Of a stretch of 64,000 nt of DNA, positions 36,733 to 45,731 are shown piece after piece; position 1 is the first letter of the stretch, and each line of letters opens with the position of its first letter. The position numbers and the translations under genes were made by a program. This DNA is from Bacillota bacterium (GTDB lineage: Bacteria; Bacillota; Clostridia; Lachnospirales; Lachnospiraceae). The notes under the pieces were generated by a model, which searched no databases, was not told where the DNA came from, and saw only the letters and a program-made list of their open reading frames with translations. The stretch is taken from positions 1 to 64,000 of the forward strand of contig JAEWEO010000228.1 in assembly GCA_023389295.1 (NCBI GenBank). Reading direction: 5' to 3'.

Positions 36733-36761
36733 ATTATATATCAAATCTCATAATATGTAAA
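36733..36761 (-). promoter_or_regulatory. sigma-A-type promoter of the hyd operon
   Basis: On the minus strand TTTACA (36761-36756), a 17-base spacer, then consensus TATAAT (36738-36733). Start of transcription is expected near 36726. It reads into the leader and terminator before hydE. Confidence 0.78.
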
Positions 36762-36839
36762 TGTTCTTTTCCAAACTATTTCAATTTGCATATATTATAC
36801 CATTATACTCCGCTTATCCTCTACCTCCTCACAAAGCTG

Positions 36840-39152
36840 TTAATCCGTCTTCAGCTCCTGTTTGATTGTCTTTAAAATGATATTACCTTCATAATCCATT
36901 ACAACCGTATAGTTTCCTCGAATCATCTGGATATAATAGTCATCACTACCGCTAACATATTCCGGGTACTCTGATTTATAGAGTTCCTGGCCTTGCGAGT
37001 TAATGACAAAGTATTGATAGGTCCCCTCATTTGTAAAGTTTTCAAAGAGTAATTTACCTTCCACATCGGTTCGCGAGTAATAATTCCCAGATAGATTATA
37101 AAGAAGTTCATTCTTCATAAAAATCAAAGTTTTGTAATTTAGATAATCAACGGTATGCAAAAGTACAAAATCCCCCATAATACGATGAACAGAATATTCC
37201 TTGGCATCCTCTATGTTAATATCCATATGTTTTTTTGTGTTATAGTCATAGACGTTAATACCGTCCTTATCATATCGATAGAAAACCGGTTCATTACTAT
37301 AATAATTATATTCTACAAAATGATCATAGGTATTGCCGTCTATGTCGGTAATGAGATTACCCTTATCATCATAAAAACGGTCTTCCATAATATTCGTTAC
37401 GGCATAAAAGATTCTCTCATGATAAGTTTCACCAAGAACTTTGTAGCTCACACTATCAATCTGGGAGGAAATCGGATGCTTTTTGATCAGCTTACCTGCA
37501 ATATCTAGTACCCAGTAGGCATCGCCATATCTTGTTATGATTCTTTTATCACTATAGCCTTCTATCCAGAAAGTATCTTCTTGTTGACCCTCAAGATTAA
37601 ATAGCTTTTGAAACGTTTCCTTTGAAAACAGGATAGTACCATCATCACCATAGATCTGATTCATATAATCAGGAGCATCTAAGGTTCTAATTTTCTTAAA
37701 GTTTTTATCATATATGACGGTCCGCTCCACTCCCGATTCATTGTAAATCCGTATCCAATAATAATTACCCTTCATCTCTAAAAAGGAATATTGATCTTCA
37801 CCAAAATCTTCTTTTAATAGATTATTACCCTCGTGGTCAATAAGCCTCGCTTCTTTTCCATTTCTGACCTCATAATAGCCCTTTTCCTTATCAAAAACCA
37901 TGATTGAGTCATATTCCGGTGGAATAAGAAATTCATTCTTCTTTAAATCAAAGATACCTGACTTTAAAGTATAGCTACCCTGTTTATCATATACTGCAGT
38001 CCTTATGACGAGTAACTCATCTTCTGGCAATAAACCTACCTCATCCGTATAATATACATTTTGAAATGTTTGCTGTACCTGCCAATCTTCATCATAAATA
38101 GTAACCGAGCACAGGTTAAGCCCATTGTAGCTCGTTGTATCTGTCCTTAATATATACCGATGATGATTAGGAAGATGCTCCGTTATGACATTCTCCTCAC
38201 TACTATTTTCTACAACGGATAGTTGTATCGGAACATATCCCAAACTCCGAATAAGGTTCTGTCCCTCTTCCTTTGTCAACCAATCAAAAATCTTATGGGC
38301 ACTAGATTCCTTTGGTTCCTCCTCACGAATAACTGCATAAAATTCATTTATGTATGGATAGGAATTATCATAGATAGTTTGTAAGGAAGGCTCTATTTTG
38401 TTCACCTTCATAAATTTTAATTCCGGAAGCTGATACATATTTTTAGCATAATAGTAAACGGAGTAACCTAAGGTATTTCCTTCATTTGTATAATCTACCA
38501 TAGCCTTTAGAATCCCCTCCATTGCATCAAACCTGGTAACAGAAGGACCATCTATCATGGGTACGTCTTTCATGACAAGCTTTTGCATCAAGGTCTGGCT
38601 ACCGGAGTTAACAGGTCTTTGAAAAGCTAATAATTCTTTATCTTCTCCTCCTACCTCCGACCAATTTGTAATTTTACCACTATAGATATCAATTAGTTGA
38701 TCCTCCGTTAAGGAATCCACAGGATTTGTTGTATTTGCCATAAAAACAAGCGCATCCTTACCAATGGGTTTCATCTTCAATTTGATTCCCTGGTTCTTGA
38801 TATACTCCTTCACTTCTTCAGATGGTTCATATACAATTAATAAATCCGCGTCACCCTCCATTAACCGATAGTATGATTCCGTCGTTTTTGTATGAACGAT
38901 GGCAGAAGCTGCTTCCGCCTTTGTCGCTCCCGTTACTAAGCAATAGACCGCTTCCGATAAAGGAATGGTAGCCGTTGAACCGTCCACTATAGGATAATCT
39001 TCTTTCTTGATAGTTTTTGCTATAGAATCAATTGGTATCTGCGAAATTTCTGCTTCTTTTGTTGGCTTTGTTTGGTCCTTTGTATTCTTGTTGCATCCGA
39101 TCAATAACATACTGATAGCAACGAAAATAATGTAGAAACATCTTTTTCTCAT
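36840..39152 (-). CDS. lipoprotein with PstS-like binding domain and C-terminal WG-like propeller
   Basis: 770-residue lipoprotein with signal peptide and lipobox LLIGC (Cys20). Residues about 50-330 form a phosphate-binding-protein-like (PBP-like) domain: IDGSTATIPLSEAV-type opening (YPIVDGSTATIPLSEAV), LTEDQLIDIYSGKITNWSEVGG, QRPVNSGSQT, LGYSVYYYAKNM. These resemble PstS anion-binding segments. The remaining 430 residues are repeating beta units (YDKQGSYTLKSGIFDLKKNE, FYDDKGNLITDIDGN) like WG repeats, probably a propeller. No pst transport genes are near, so it is likely a sensor or surface binder rather than a transport component. Start ATG at 39152 has GGAGGG upstream. Confidence 0.72.
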   Translation of the reverse strand: MRKRCFYIIFVAISMLLIGCNKNTKDQTKPTKEAEISQIPIDSIAKTIKKEDYPIVDGSTATIPLSEAVYCLVTGATKAEAASAIVHTKTTESYYRLMEGDADLLIVYEPSEEVKEYIKNQGIKLKMKPIGKDALVFMANTTNPVDSLTEDQLIDIYSGKITNWSEVGGEDKELLAFQRPVNSGSQTLMQKLVMKDVPMIDGPSVTRFDAMEGILKAMVDYTNEGNTLGYSVYYYAKNMYQLPELKFMKVNKIEPSLQTIYDNSYPYINEFYAVIREEEPKESSAHKIFDWLTKEEGQNLIRSLGYVPIQLSVVENSSEENVITEHLPNHHRYILRTDTTSYNGLNLCSVTIYDEDWQVQQTFQNVYYTDEVGLLPEDELLVIRTAVYDKQGSYTLKSGIFDLKKNEFLIPPEYDSIMVFDKEKGYYEVRNGKEARLIDHEGNNLLKEDFGEDQYSFLEMKGNYYWIRIYNESGVERTVIYDKNFKKIRTLDAPDYMNQIYGDDGTILFSKETFQKLFNLEGQQEDTFWIEGYSDKRIITRYGDAYWVLDIAGKLIKKHPISSQIDSVSYKVLGETYHERIFYAVTNIMEDRFYDDKGNLITDIDGNTYDHFVEYNYYSNEPVFYRYDKDGINVYDYNTKKHMDINIEDAKEYSVHRIMGDFVLLHTVDYLNYKTLIFMKNELLYNLSGNYYSRTDVEGKLLFENFTNEGTYQYFVINSQGQELYKSEYPEYVSGSDDYYIQMIRGNYTVVMDYEGNIILKTIKQELKTD

Positions 39153-39335
39153 AGTTACCCTCCATGTCTTCACTAGATAGATGAAGAACAAAATCAATCC
39201 CTGTTAAGTACTCACTTGATTACTGAAAGTGCTTGTGCAAATTAATCTATATGATTTCTCGATCATCTATAATTTTATATCAACTGTATTATTTTGGCAA
39301 TATTGTATAACTACTACTATGTGAAAAAAGGAAAA

Positions 39336-39392
39336 TCCACCTCCTCCTAACGCTTCATTGTTCTAACAAAGCTACTAGAAGTAGGTGGACTT
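39336..39392 (-). terminator. probable terminator of the floA operon
   Basis: TCCACCT (39336-39342) pairs with AGGTGGA (39383-39389), flanked by A and T runs that extend the helix with one mismatch. It lies just after the LytTR regulator stop. Confidence 0.6.
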
Positions 39393-39401
39393 TTTTACTC
39401 C

Positions 39402-40142
39402 TTACGAAAATCTTTTCTTTATTTCATCAAACTTTTCCGCCGTCATTAAGGCGTCCTTATGTAGTTCCTTAAAGGTAACAATATAAGTCCATCTACCATA
39501 AGGCTCAATTTTCTTAATCTGAGATAGGTTGATTAGATAAGATTTGTGGCAGCGCATAAATTGCTCCGGATCCAGCTTATTCTCAATATCGGATAAACTG
39601 GCAGAGGTTATAAAAGAATCTTGTTTGGTATAGATTACAGTACTACTGTTCTCCCTCTGTATTAAAACAATCTCTTTAATGTCAATGAAGCTCATACTTT
39701 CTTTCCCTTTTACCAAAAGCTTCTCCAACCCTCGTTCATATTTCACGATTTTATCAAGATCATCATTCTTTGCCGGTTGCGACAATGCTTTCATTCTGTC
39801 CAAGGTTTGATTTACCCGTTCTACATGAAATGGTTTTACCAGATAGTCATAGGCATAGACCTCAAACGCATCCGAACGATATTGTGTATGTGCTGTAGCG
39901 AAGATAATTTTAGTCTTTGGGTCCAGATCCGCAATGATTTTCGCACATTCTAGACCACTTGATCCATTAATTTCTATATCCAGAAAGACAACATCTGCTT
40001 TTGTCTTAGTAAACAAGGCAATTGCATCTTGCAGATTATCTGCTTCACCCACTACTTCAAACCCCGTGTTATTCTCAATGATTTTACGCAACAACGTACG
40101 GATACCGACTTCATCTTCAACCAGAATTACTTTCCTTATCAT
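39402..40142 (-). CDS. LytTR-family response regulator
   Basis: 246-residue regulator: receiver domain (1-120) with acidic pocket VEDE, phospho-acceptor VFLDIEINGSSG (Asp near 55), Thr/Lys at FATAHT and YLVKPF; and a LytTR DNA-binding domain (about 140-246; MRCHKSYLINLSQIKKI). It overlaps the preceding small ORF by four bases (ATGA), so it is translationally coupled. Its presumed kinase is encoded at 42098-42922, with nfeD, floA and the small gene in between. LytTR proteins usually bind promoter direct repeats; its targets are unknown. Confidence 0.9.
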   Translation of the reverse strand: MIRKVILVEDEVGIRTLLRKIIENNTGFEVVGEADNLQDAIALFTKTKADVVFLDIEINGSSGLECAKIIADLDPKTKIIFATAHTQYRSDAFEVYAYDYLVKPFHVERVNQTLDRMKALSQPAKNDDLDKIVKYERGLEKLLVKGKESMSFIDIKEIVLIQRENSSTVIYTKQDSFITSASLSDIENKLDPEQFMRCHKSYLINLSQIKKIEPYGRWTYIVTFKELHKDALMTAEKFDEIKKRFS

Positions 40143-40396
40143 CTTAATCGTCTCTTTCTTCGTTTGCTTACGGGATCACCAAGAATTTCATTCCAGATAA
40201 TAGCTTCCTCCAGCCTTTTTTTGCTAATGATTTGATTTCTTGATGTAGCATCTGCTTCCCTTCTCATCCGCATTGGCTCTGACTTCTCACTATAGCCTAT
40301 TGGCATAGTTCCTGTCTCTTTTTTTTCTGCTATCGTTTTATTTAAAATCTTTGACTTCATAAATGGATTGGAATTTCTTCGCGAATTCTCCATCAA
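40139..40396 (-). CDS. small basic hypothetical protein in the floA operon
   Basis: 85 residues, very rich in Lys, Arg and Glu, no membrane segment (ends in SKRRKRRLR). It begins 2 bases after the floA stop and overlaps the regulator start by four bases. The tight packing supports a real gene. I do not recognise the family. MENSRRNSN from the second Met is an equally good start. Confidence 0.6.
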   Translation of the reverse strand: MMENSRRNSNPFMKSKILNKTIAEKKETGTMPIGYSEKSEPMRMRREADATSRNQIISKKRLEEAIIWNEILGDPVSKRRKRRLR

Positions 40397-40398
40397 CT

Positions 40399-41379
40399 TT
40401 ATCTACTATCCTTTCTATCATTATCAAATATAGTACGTTTCTCTGTCTCTGATATCTTCTCCCTCATTTTCGTATCGGCCTTAACATTTTGAAGATCATA
40501 GTAATCCATTACTCCCAAATTCCCCTCACGAAGAGCCTGAGCCATGGCTTTTGGTATCTCTGCCTCAGCTTCCACAACATATGCACGCATCTCCTGCTCT
40601 TTTGCAACTGCCATTGCCCTACGCTCCTCGGCTTTGGCTTGCGCAATATTTTTATCTGCTTCCGCTTGAAGGGTTTGAAGTTGAGCACCAATATTTCTAC
40701 CCACATCAATGTCTGCAATATCAATGGACAAAATTTCAAAGGCTGTACCGGAGTCAAGTCCTTTGCCTAATACCATTTTTGATATATTATCGGGATTTTC
40801 CAATACCTCTTTGTGAGATTTTGACGAACCAACTGTCGTTACAATACCTTCACCAATCCTTGCCAACACCGTTGTTTCGCCGGCACCACCAACCAAACGT
40901 TCCAGGTTCGCTCTAACCGTTACTCTTGCTTTGACTAATAGCTCAATACCATCTTTGGCAACAGCGGATACACTAGGGGTTTCAATTACCTTTGGATTAA
41001 CGCTCATCTTAACCGCATCAAAGACATCACGACCGGCCAAGTCGATGGCTGCTGCCTTCTCAAAATGAAGTTCAATTCCGGCTCTTTCGGATGCAATTAA
41101 AGCATTGACCACACTATCCACATTACCACCTGCCAGATAATGTGCCTCCAGCTGATTTACGTTCAAAGGGAGTCCTGCTTTTGTAGCTTTAATGAGAGGC
41201 AATACGATCCTGGAGGGTATAACTCGTCGAAGCCGCATACCAATAAGATTAAAAATACTAACCTTTACGTTGGCTGCTAAGGAAGAAATCCATAAGCCCA
41301 CCGGAACAAAACTAAAGAATAAAACAATTACTAAACCTATAACACCAATAATGATCAACATTCCCACTACTTGTGGCAT
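40399..41379 (-). CDS. floA: flotillin-like protein FloA
   Basis: 326-residue SPFH/flotillin-like scaffold of bacterial membrane microdomains. An N-terminal hairpin membrane segment (about 3-30, [20 protein letters not shown]) precedes the SPFH region ([19 protein letters not shown]). The central part has [22 protein letters not shown] and [13 protein letters not shown]. The C-terminal coiled coil (about 220-290; [32 protein letters not shown]) is typical. It lies 38 bases after nfeD, its usual partner. Confidence 0.95.
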   Translation of the reverse strand: MPQVVGMLIIIGVIGLVIVLFFSFVPVGLWISSLAANVKVSIFNLIGMRLRRVIPSRIVLPLIKATKAGLPLNVNQLEAHYLAGGNVDSVVNALIASERAGIELHFEKAAAIDLAGRDVFDAVKMSVNPKVIETPSVSAVAKDGIELLVKARVTVRANLERLVGGAGETTVLARIGEGIVTTVGSSKSHKEVLENPDNISKMVLGKGLDSGTAFEILSIDIADIDVGRNIGAQLQTLQAEADKNIAQAKAEERRAMAVAKEQEMRAYVVEAEAEIPKAMAQALREGNLGVMDYYDLQNVKADTKMREKISETEKRTIFDNDRKDSR

Positions 41380-41417
41380 ATACTTTCCTTCTTTCTCTTA
41401 TTTTGATTGTCTTGCTT

Positions 41418-41933
41418 TTATTCATTGGATGCCCGTTGTAACTCTATGGCTTTCACAATTAGCTTAGAACCCTGTACTTTAAAGATGATTAATTTCGTAT
41501 CTTTTGAAATATACTTACCCTCTGAGATAACATCAAAGTCTATTCCTTCAAAATTTCCCGTGCCTGAAGGTCTTAGGTCGGTTAATGCAATCCCCTCTTT
41601 TCCCAATAGATAATTTAGATCCCCTGAACTTATGTACCCTTTATCTTTGTTTTGCTCCTCCTTTAAAATGATCGGTGATTTTAACCTTCCTTTGGAAAGC
41701 AACCCTAAGATTACCGCCAGCATGATGCCAAGAAGAGCCAGCACCATAATGGTAATGAAAGCCCCCTCTTCAAATGAATCTGATACCAAGAATACAGCCA
41801 CCACTAAACAGGCTGTTCCGATCACTCCCGGTGCATGTAGACCCGGTGTAATCATTTCAATCCCAATAAAGATGAAACCTGTTATAAAAAGTCCTATTGC
41901 TAATAACAAAAGCCAGTCAAAAGCCCCTAACAT
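41418..41933 (-). CDS. NfeD-family membrane protein
   Basis: 171-residue partner of flotillins. Membrane helices cover about 5-30, 33-52 and 58-82 (LLLLAIGLFITGFIFIGIEMITPGLHAPGVIG). The C-terminal OB-fold domain (about 110-165) reads GKEGIALTDLRPSGTGNFEGIDFDVISEGKYI. This is the short, protease-free NfeD form. Start ATG at 41933 has AAGGAG seven bases upstream; the ATG at 41951 contains that site and is rejected. It is directly upstream of floA. Confidence 0.9.
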   Translation of the reverse strand: MLGAFDWLLLLAIGLFITGFIFIGIEMITPGLHAPGVIGTACLVVAVFLVSDSFEEGAFITIMVLALLGIMLAVILGLLSKGRLKSPIILKEEQNKDKGYISSGDLNYLLGKEGIALTDLRPSGTGNFEGIDFDVISEGKYISKDTKLIIFKVQGSKLIVKAIELQRASNE

Positions 41934-42097
41934 ACCTCTTCTCCTTTCCATTCAATTCTAGTTGTTATCTTCTTAATTTACACTTCTCTCTGTAATACGA
42001 CCGTTATTCTATGGTTAGTTTATTCAAAAAGGAGACTAAAAGAAATACATTTTCTCTAAGTTATACATTTTCCCATCTATAATGTCATATCAGATAT

Positions 42098-42922
42098 TTA
42101 TTCTTTCTTAGGAACACTTACCATAAAGCAAGTCTTGTTTTCTCCAACTTCTATTCCGACATTGCCTCCTGCTTCCTTTACAATTCTGGTAACAATATAG
42201 AGTCCCATACCATGCCCCTGCTCTTTCTTCGTAGTCACACCCTGTTTAAAAATTTCCTCTCTTAGACTTTCCGGAATTTGAGGTCCATTATTACTTATAT
42301 TGAAATAATAATCCTTTGCCTTTTCCCCAATCTCTATGTCAATTCGCCTCGTTCCCATTTGATTTTCCAAAGCAGTAATTGCATTGTCTATAATATTAGC
42401 TAGCACCTTACATAAATTCCAAGGCTCCATTGCAATATGTTTTAAATCCGTGCGTACCTCCAGATACAAATCAATTCCTTTTTGATCTGCAACCTCCATC
42501 TTTGCCCGAAGCAATGCATTGATAGCAGGTTGCGCTGTTTTTAACGCTTTGCTTATCTTCATAATATCTTTAAATACAGGATCTAAATATTTCTTAGCCT
42601 CCGCGTATTCCTCTAACTCCATCAGTCCATAAATCACTTGAAAATGGTTTAAATAGTCATGCCTTTGCGTTCTGAGTGTCGTATTTAATTCCTCCAAATT
42701 ACGCAAACTTTCCTCTAAGTTATCATTTTTATAACGGCTCGCAAAATATAGACCAAGTATAGTGATCAGACTGCTAAAAAGCATGAGACCCATGGAGAAA
42801 AATATATAAATGTTGACCTCGCCAAAGATCGAACTACCGACTCCAATCCAAATGGCAAAACCGATAATAAATTGCAATATATTAATGGTTAGTAAAGTCG
42901 TTACAATTTTCTTAATACTCAA
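42098..42922 (-). CDS. sensor histidine kinase of the Spo0B/LytTR-partner type
   Basis: 274-residue membrane kinase. Two N-terminal helices (about 8-30 and 36-62, LLTINILQFIIGFAIWIGVGS) form the sensor. The dimerisation/phospho-acceptor segment is TQRHDYLNHFQVIYGLMELEEY, with His at about 92. The ATPase domain has NIIDNAITAL (N box, about 172) and GHGMGLYIVTRIVKEAGG (G box, about 237). With the LytTR regulator three genes downstream it would form a two-component pair. nfeD starts 165 bases after its stop. There is no large extracellular domain, so it probably senses membrane state or a small lipid-soluble signal (inference). Confidence 0.88.
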   Translation of the reverse strand: MSIKKIVTTLLTINILQFIIGFAIWIGVGSSIFGEVNIYIFFSMGLMLFSSLITILGLYFASRYKNDNLEESLRNLEELNTTLRTQRHDYLNHFQVIYGLMELEEYAEAKKYLDPVFKDIMKISKALKTAQPAINALLRAKMEVADQKGIDLYLEVRTDLKHIAMEPWNLCKVLANIIDNAITALENQMGTRRIDIEIGEKAKDYYFNISNNGPQIPESLREEIFKQGVTTKKEQGHGMGLYIVTRIVKEAGGNVGIEVGENKTCFMVSVPKKE

Positions 42923-43308
42923 GTCAATCCCCCTAATTTGTAGTTATACTAGGATTGGGGCGTCAAAAGGTCCCCTAAATTGTTCTCTTCGTCAAATTGC
43001 ACAATAAAGTTCATTCCATCATTGTTTAGTTATTTCCCTAACATTTATACATATTTTACCACTATTAATTAGAAGTAGGCAAGCAAACTAGCATAATTTT
43101 AATCATACTCTAAACTTCTTTCTTGCATATGTGTTAATAAACTATGTGCGTAATAGAAAAAGGTTGTATCCTACTCACTTTATACTTCTCTTAAACTGGC
43201 ATATAACCGCATAAAAGAAGCAACCTGTGATGCCAGATGCAACCTTATCTAATATTTTCACTTCGAAGATTAGGGTGTCAAATCGCCCTACTCATTTTCT
43301 TATACTTT
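42923..43308. other. intergenic region with structured terminator-like segment
   Basis: About 385 bases. 43160-43166 pairs with 43240-43246 (AAGGTTG/CAACCTT) and 43196-43202 pairs with 43230-43236 (CTGGCAT/ATGCCAG), a nested structure ending in CTTTTTC on the minus strand. It likely terminates the RnfDC operon. The left part should hold the promoter of the kinase gene. No gene is seen. Confidence 0.45.
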
Positions 43309-45075
43309 TTATTTATATTTAGCACGCTTTACTTTTTCTGTCAGATTTTTGCCAGCTAGGCAAACATAACTGCAGCTACCACAAGAGATACATTCTCTTG
43401 CACCATAGGAAATGGCTTCTTCTATTTTTCCACTCTCTACAAAATCTACAATTTTACGTACCTCTAAAGAGATCGGACAATGTCTGGAACACAATCCGCA
43501 GCCGGAACATTGGGGTGATTCCTTGTAATCCGGGATAATACCAGCCGCTACAAAATTTACAGAGGGTTCCACTACTGCATCTTCTTCCACTAGGTGAGCC
43601 TGCATGATACCACCTCCGGCAAATATCGTTCTATTTCCCGGGTATACTTGCTCCATCAGATCTTTCAATTTTAATCCAATGGGTACCTGAACTACTTTTG
43701 CAGATTTGCTCTTTAAATCTGCAACGGTAAGAAATTTACTTCTTACGGGCTCATCATGATAGACTGCTAGTGCAATGGTGTAGACCGTCTGAACATTTAG
43801 AACCAGGATTCCCTGGGTAGCCGGTATTTCCTGTGAGGAAAGCGATCGTTTTAACACCGTTTCTATTAGTAACTTCTCGGCACCAATAGGATAATGGTTT
43901 GAAACTTTACAAATATTTAATTGATCATGCTCGAAAACTTCATTTCCATCCTTTATTGCAAGATAAGTGGATTTAAATTCGATACAGCTTTGTAAAAGCT
44001 CAATTCCTTTTCTTATATCCTCAAAGCAATTCTGCAACAACCATTTGTCATGTACTAATCCGGGATCACACTCCACACCATTAATGATGAAATATTTATT
44101 GGCTATCTCTGCATTCATTACCGCTCTAATTTTCTCAATTGTTGAAAATGCCGCTCCTCCCATGCCAAATACTCTATTCTTTTCAATCCGGTTCAGTATT
44201 TCTTCCTTCGTTAATTCATTTTTAGCACCTGTTTCTAAACTGTTTAAACCCTTCTTCGTTAAATCTATGAAAGTTATCTCCGGACTGTCCTGATATAATT
44301 TTGGTATCTTTAGATTTGTCCTAGCATTTTTCTTTGAAGCATCTAGATACTTACTAATTTCATCTCCAACCAAGTTTATAATCAGAATGAAAATGATTAG
44401 TCCGATAGGATTATGAGTAATTAGAAGGGGAAGAAAGCCGACAAGAAAACCGCAAATTGCACCGGAAATAGGCCCTTTCGTTATAGTAACCGGATCTGTC
44501 ATTACAAGGCATCCCCAGAAAAATACTCCGTATTCTAACACCTGGACAACGTTTAATTCCCCTGAAAAAAGTATTGCAAGGCTCATGCCAAGAATAAATG
44601 CTACCGAAGCATAGGGTCGAATAGGAATGAAAACAAGCCCCAGAATGATAGCAGGTAATAATAGCCACGTAGGTGTAAATATGGTACTTGGTGCCCCAAA
44701 TAGTATGTAGAGAAACAGAACTCCACAAAGTGCAGGATTTATCTTATTCTTACCCGTACCTCCAAATAGCTGTTTTCCTAATAGTAGAGCAATGATAACT
44801 CCAATGAACTGTCCCCAAAACGGAACATTCGGAGTTAGTAAACTAATCATTGCCGCAGTAACTGCACTTGATACGCAGCACCAAATACGACGATTTCTAA
44901 TTATAATACAGATAGCATCAATTAGTAGTCCAAAAACGATCAAAACAACCGTCCTTAATATACCCATTGGATCCTTAAGCCACATAGGAAAATGATAGAG
45001 TATCAGTACTATTAATACTGCTGCCATTACATGTTCATTGGACCATCTAGTTCTTATAAGAGGAAAAGTGTTCAT
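43309..45075 (-). CDS. RnfD-RnfC fusion: membrane NqrB/RnfD domain joined to SLBB/4Fe-4S RnfC domain
   Basis: 588-residue two-part redox protein. Residues 1 to about 245 are a polytopic NqrB/RnfD-like domain (9-10 helices; GGTGKNKINPALCGVLFLY and FFWGCLVMTDPVTITKG). The remainder is RnfC-like: GMGGAAFSTIEKI and IINGVECDPGLVHDKWLL (flavin/NADH-binding fold), an SLBB region, then two 4Fe-4S motifs CSGCGLCSRHCP (about 520) and CISCGSCSYVC (about 562). The SGAT flavinylation motif of RnfD/NqrB was not seen. RnfA, B, E and G are absent from the neighbourhood. It overlaps the CoA-binding-fold gene by one base (TAATG). Ion pumping is not established. Confidence 0.82.
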   Translation of the reverse strand: MNTFPLIRTRWSNEHVMAAVLIVLILYHFPMWLKDPMGILRTVVLIVFGLLIDAICIIIRNRRIWCCVSSAVTAAMISLLTPNVPFWGQFIGVIIALLLGKQLFGGTGKNKINPALCGVLFLYILFGAPSTIFTPTWLLLPAIILGLVFIPIRPYASVAFILGMSLAILFSGELNVVQVLEYGVFFWGCLVMTDPVTITKGPISGAICGFLVGFLPLLITHNPIGLIIFILIINLVGDEISKYLDASKKNARTNLKIPKLYQDSPEITFIDLTKKGLNSLETGAKNELTKEEILNRIEKNRVFGMGGAAFSTIEKIRAVMNAEIANKYFIINGVECDPGLVHDKWLLQNCFEDIRKGIELLQSCIEFKSTYLAIKDGNEVFEHDQLNICKVSNHYPIGAEKLLIETVLKRSLSSQEIPATQGILVLNVQTVYTIALAVYHDEPVRSKFLTVADLKSKSAKVVQVPIGLKLKDLMEQVYPGNRTIFAGGGIMQAHLVEEDAVVEPSVNFVAAGIIPDYKESPQCSGCGLCSRHCPISLEVRKIVDFVESGKIEEAISYGARECISCGSCSYVCLAGKNLTEKVKRAKYK

Positions 45076-45500
45076 TATTTTACTCCGGCAAAAAATGCAT
45101 GTACCTTATGAAAGCCCTTACCAAATATCATTAAAGGACATCCGTAGGCAGTCTCAATTCCAGCCTTTTCACATTCCATCCTTGTTTCCTCGTCAACTGC
45201 CTTCTGGCTAAAGAACAAAATCTTTTTTATTCCCTTATTCATCAATTCTTTTACAGACTGAGAAGTATTTTCCTTATTTAGTAATATAAAAGCTGTTTTG
45301 GGTATTACTGGAAGTTCTGATACACTTTTATAAACCTTTGTGTCATAGGTAGCATTTTCTTTCTTGTTCAAAGGGTATACCTTAATCTGATTGTTTGTAA
45401 AACCTTTAAATAACTCCTTGGAATATGCGCTATTTCTTGAAGAATAACCTACAAATAATATATCCTCGTCTGTGAAAAAGCCCTTATTTAATTTTTCCAT
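45075..45500 (-). CDS. CoA-binding-fold (YccU-like) protein
   Basis: 141-residue Rossmann-like protein of the CoA_binding_2 type. Motifs: DILFVGYSSRNSAYSKELFKG (nucleotide-binding loop, about 13-33), KVYPLNKKENATYDTKVYKSVSELP (about 40-64), AFILLNKENTSQSVKELMNKGIKKILFFSQ (about 70-99) and EKAGIETAYGCPLMIF at the end. Its start precedes, and its stop overlaps, the RnfD-RnfC fusion, so the two are translated together. The ligand in this setting is unknown; an acyl-CoA or nucleotide cofactor feeding the redox complex is a guess. Confidence 0.75.
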   Translation of the reverse strand: MEKLNKGFFTDEDILFVGYSSRNSAYSKELFKGFTNNQIKVYPLNKKENATYDTKVYKSVSELPVIPKTAFILLNKENTSQSVKELMNKGIKKILFFSQKAVDEETRMECEKAGIETAYGCPLMIFGKGFHKVHAFFAGVK

Positions 45501-45667
45501 ATTATACCTCCTCTAATTTATGAAACGATTATACTCCGCTTCGCTTCATTTGTCTAATATTTCTTTGATATTGTTTTAACAATGCATAAGATACTTTAGC
45601 CTATTCTGCTATGTCCTTAACCACAACAAACAACGAGCAGTACGCTTCGCGAACCACTCTTATGTTC

Positions 45668-45704
45668 AAAAAAGAAGATGAATTGGAACTTCCAACGCAT
45701 CTTC
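45668..45704 (-). terminator. intrinsic terminator of the GerMN lipoprotein gene
   Basis: GAAGATG/CATCTTC (45674-45680/45698-45704) with an inner TTGGA/TCCAA; six T follow on the minus strand. The stem sits 28 bases past the lipoprotein stop. Confidence 0.8.
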
Positions 45705-45731
45705 CTTTTAGTAAACAGACTTCTGTCAACC

